5,013 nucleotides of DNA from Sphingobium sp. (lineage in GTDB: Bacteria > Pseudomonadota > Alphaproteobacteria > Sphingomonadales > Sphingomonadaceae). The notes under the pieces were generated by a model that was given only the letters and a program-made list of their open reading frames with translations, had not been told where the DNA came from and did not search any database. Shown here piece after piece: positions 4,401-5,013 of this stretch. Position 1 is the stretch's first letter. Every line of letters starts with the position of its first letter. The stretch spans positions 1 through 5,013 of the forward strand of contig JAGVJS010000400.1 of assembly GCA_020051025.1 (NCBI GenBank), written 5' to 3'. The position numbers and the translations under genes were made by a program.

Positions 4401-5013
4401 CACGCCGCCCCCTTGCTGCCCACCAGCGCAAACATCGCGCCCTGCGGATCGCTCGCCTGGATGATCCAGCCACCGCCCGGCACTTCCATGGGGCCATTCA
4501 GCACGGTGCCGCCGCCGGCCTTTACCCGCTCGACCGCCGCGTCGATATCGCCGACGACGAAATAGAAGAGCCAGGCCGGCCGGGGCATTTCCTTCGGGCA
4601 CGGCATGATGCCGCCCGACATGTCCTGAAAATCGCCGCCGCCGGTCTGGGACACCAACTGGTAACTGCCCATCTCGCCCATATCCATGGCGTCGCCGGTC
4701 GTCCAACCGAACTGCCCGGTGTAGAAGGCCAGATCCTTGTCGAAATCCCCGGCATAGAGTTCATGCCAGCCGACATGGCCCGGCGCCATGGGGGGAGCCG
4801 CCTCCATGCGGTCAGGACTCGATCCCTTGAGCAGCATGAACACCGCGCCGCCCGGATCGGCCATCACCGCAAAGCGCCCGACGCCCGGAATATCTTCCGC
4901 CGCCCGCATCAGGGCATCGGTGATGCCCTTTTCGCTCGCGGCGTGCCCGGCGTTGGGGATGATCTTGAATTCCGCCTGCGGCCAGGCCTTGTGCAGATCC
5001 AGATCGGAAGAGC
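4400..5013 (-). CDS. Tandem VOC-domain protein, 5' part missing and joined to foreign sequence
   Basis: The minus-strand frame is open from the window end to TGA 4402-4400. Counting from ATG 4909, residues 5-29 (EDIPGVGRFAVMADPGGAVF and on) are the last strands of a first VOC domain. Residues 44-165 are a complete second domain: GHVGWHELYAGD, LAFYTGQFGWTTGDAM, MGEMGSYQLVSQ, PAWLFYFVVGDIDAAVERVK, GPMEVPGGGWIIQASDPQGAMFALVG. The two domain ends resemble each other (GRFAVMADPGGAVF and GWIIQASDPQGAMF). Such two-domain proteins normally have about 260 residues, so roughly the first 90 are absent. The frame upstream of 4909 instead encodes a proline iminopeptidase-like tail and then adapter sequence. 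ATG 4909 is therefore unlikely to be a real start. Cytoplasmic; ligand unknown. It is the first visible gene of the coupled VOC, VOC, SRPBCC unit. Confidence 0.8.
   Translation of the reverse strand, partial: SSDLDLHKAWPQAEFKIIPNAGHAASEKGITDALMRAAEDIPGVGRFAVMADPGGAVFMLLKGSSPDRMEAAPPMAPGHVGWHELYAGDFDKDLAFYTGQFGWTTGDAMDMGEMGSYQLVSQTGGGDFQDMSGGIMPCPKEMPRPAWLFYFVVGDIDAAVERVKAGGGTVLNGPMEVPGGGWIIQASDPQGAMFALVGSKGAA
4904..5000 (-). pseudogene. C-terminal fragment resembling proline iminopeptidase, probably misjoined
   Basis: In the same frame as the tandem VOC gene, this segment reads LHKAWPQAEFKIIPNAGHAA followed by SEKGITDALMRA. The pattern LHxAWP, then PxAGHAxSE and GIxDAL, is what I know from the C-terminus of proline iminopeptidase, an alpha/beta hydrolase whose catalytic histidine is in the GH motif. 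The last genomic base (5000) would complete a Trp codon, as in the usual WDLHKAWP. A real gene would go on for only a few residues (typically ATDRF) and stop; here the frame passes directly into a VOC domain. No other part of the peptidase is present. Confidence 0.65.
5001..5013. other. Illumina TruSeq adapter prefix at the contig end
   Basis: The final 13 bases, AGATCGGAAGAGC, are identical to the shared start of Illumina TruSeq adapters and lie exactly at the terminus in read-through orientation. This is technical sequence, not genome. The biological sequence ends at 5000 or earlier. Confidence 0.95.

Noticed and set aside
4125..4565. 146-codon plus-strand open frame opposite the VOC genes
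   Set aside because: It is antisense to two strongly supported VOC coding regions and shows no protein motif.
4403..4706. Extension of the PhnB-like VOC protein upstream to 4706
   Set aside because: The extra N-terminal part is Gly/Arg-rich shadow sequence of the tandem VOC gene; the family N-terminus begins at MSKISPCLWF.
1..5013. tRNA, rRNA or riboswitch
   Set aside because: No cloverleaf with a T-loop GTTCRANYC context, rRNA-like stretch or known riboswitch core was seen by eye in the intergenic parts. A covariance-model search could not be run.

Overview
The window looks like chromosomal DNA of a GC-rich alphaproteobacterium, most likely a sphingomonad (Sphingomonas, Sphingobium, Novosphingobium or Sphingopyxis). 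I base this on the GC-rich coding style, the protein families present, and four copies of a 29-bp hairpin repeat (cores CTTCGAGCGAAG and AGTCGAGAA) that I recall as common between sphingomonad genes. The genus cannot be fixed from this sequence alone.

Layout: (1) 1-309, minus strand: the first 103 codons of a LysR-type regulator, running off the left edge. (2) 310-411: a compact divergent control region with a plausible sigma70-type promoter and two dyads, one matching the LysR T-N11-A geometry. (3) 412-1860, plus strand: an exported metal-dependent amidohydrolase with all six expected metal ligands. (4) 1861-2049: an inverted pair of REP-like units, a strong hairpin, three TTCCAC repeats spaced 21 and 20 bp, and the ribosome binding site of the next gene. 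(5) 2050-3321, plus strand: an exported beta-propeller protein of the oligogalacturonate lyase (PL22-like) type. (6) 3322-3444: a second inverted REP pair filling almost all of the gap between convergent genes. (7) 3445-5013, minus strand: a tightly coupled cluster (ATGA and TGATG overlaps) encoding, in transcription order, a tandem VOC protein, a PhnB-like VOC protein and an AHSA1-type SRPBCC protein.

The right end is not trustworthy. The last 13 bases (5001-5013) are the common prefix of Illumina TruSeq adapters, so this is almost certainly an untrimmed contig end. Just inside it, the reading frame of the tandem VOC protein changes from its expected first VOC domain to what reads as the C-terminus of a proline iminopeptidase. 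The switch falls near 4892-4909, about 95 bp from the adapter. I judge this to be a chimeric-read or assembly artefact rather than a real fusion, although the frame is open throughout.

How the genes work together: the LysR protein probably controls the divergent amidohydrolase. The amidohydrolase and the lyase-like protein both carry export signals and could act on periplasmic substrates, but nothing ties them to one pathway. The minus-strand trio resembles common bacterial clusters of small VOC and SRPBCC proteins of unknown physiological role. No RNA gene, CRISPR array, insertion sequence or phage gene was seen. The most interesting signals are the paired REP units, whose differences preserve a base pair, and the phased TTCCAC repeats.
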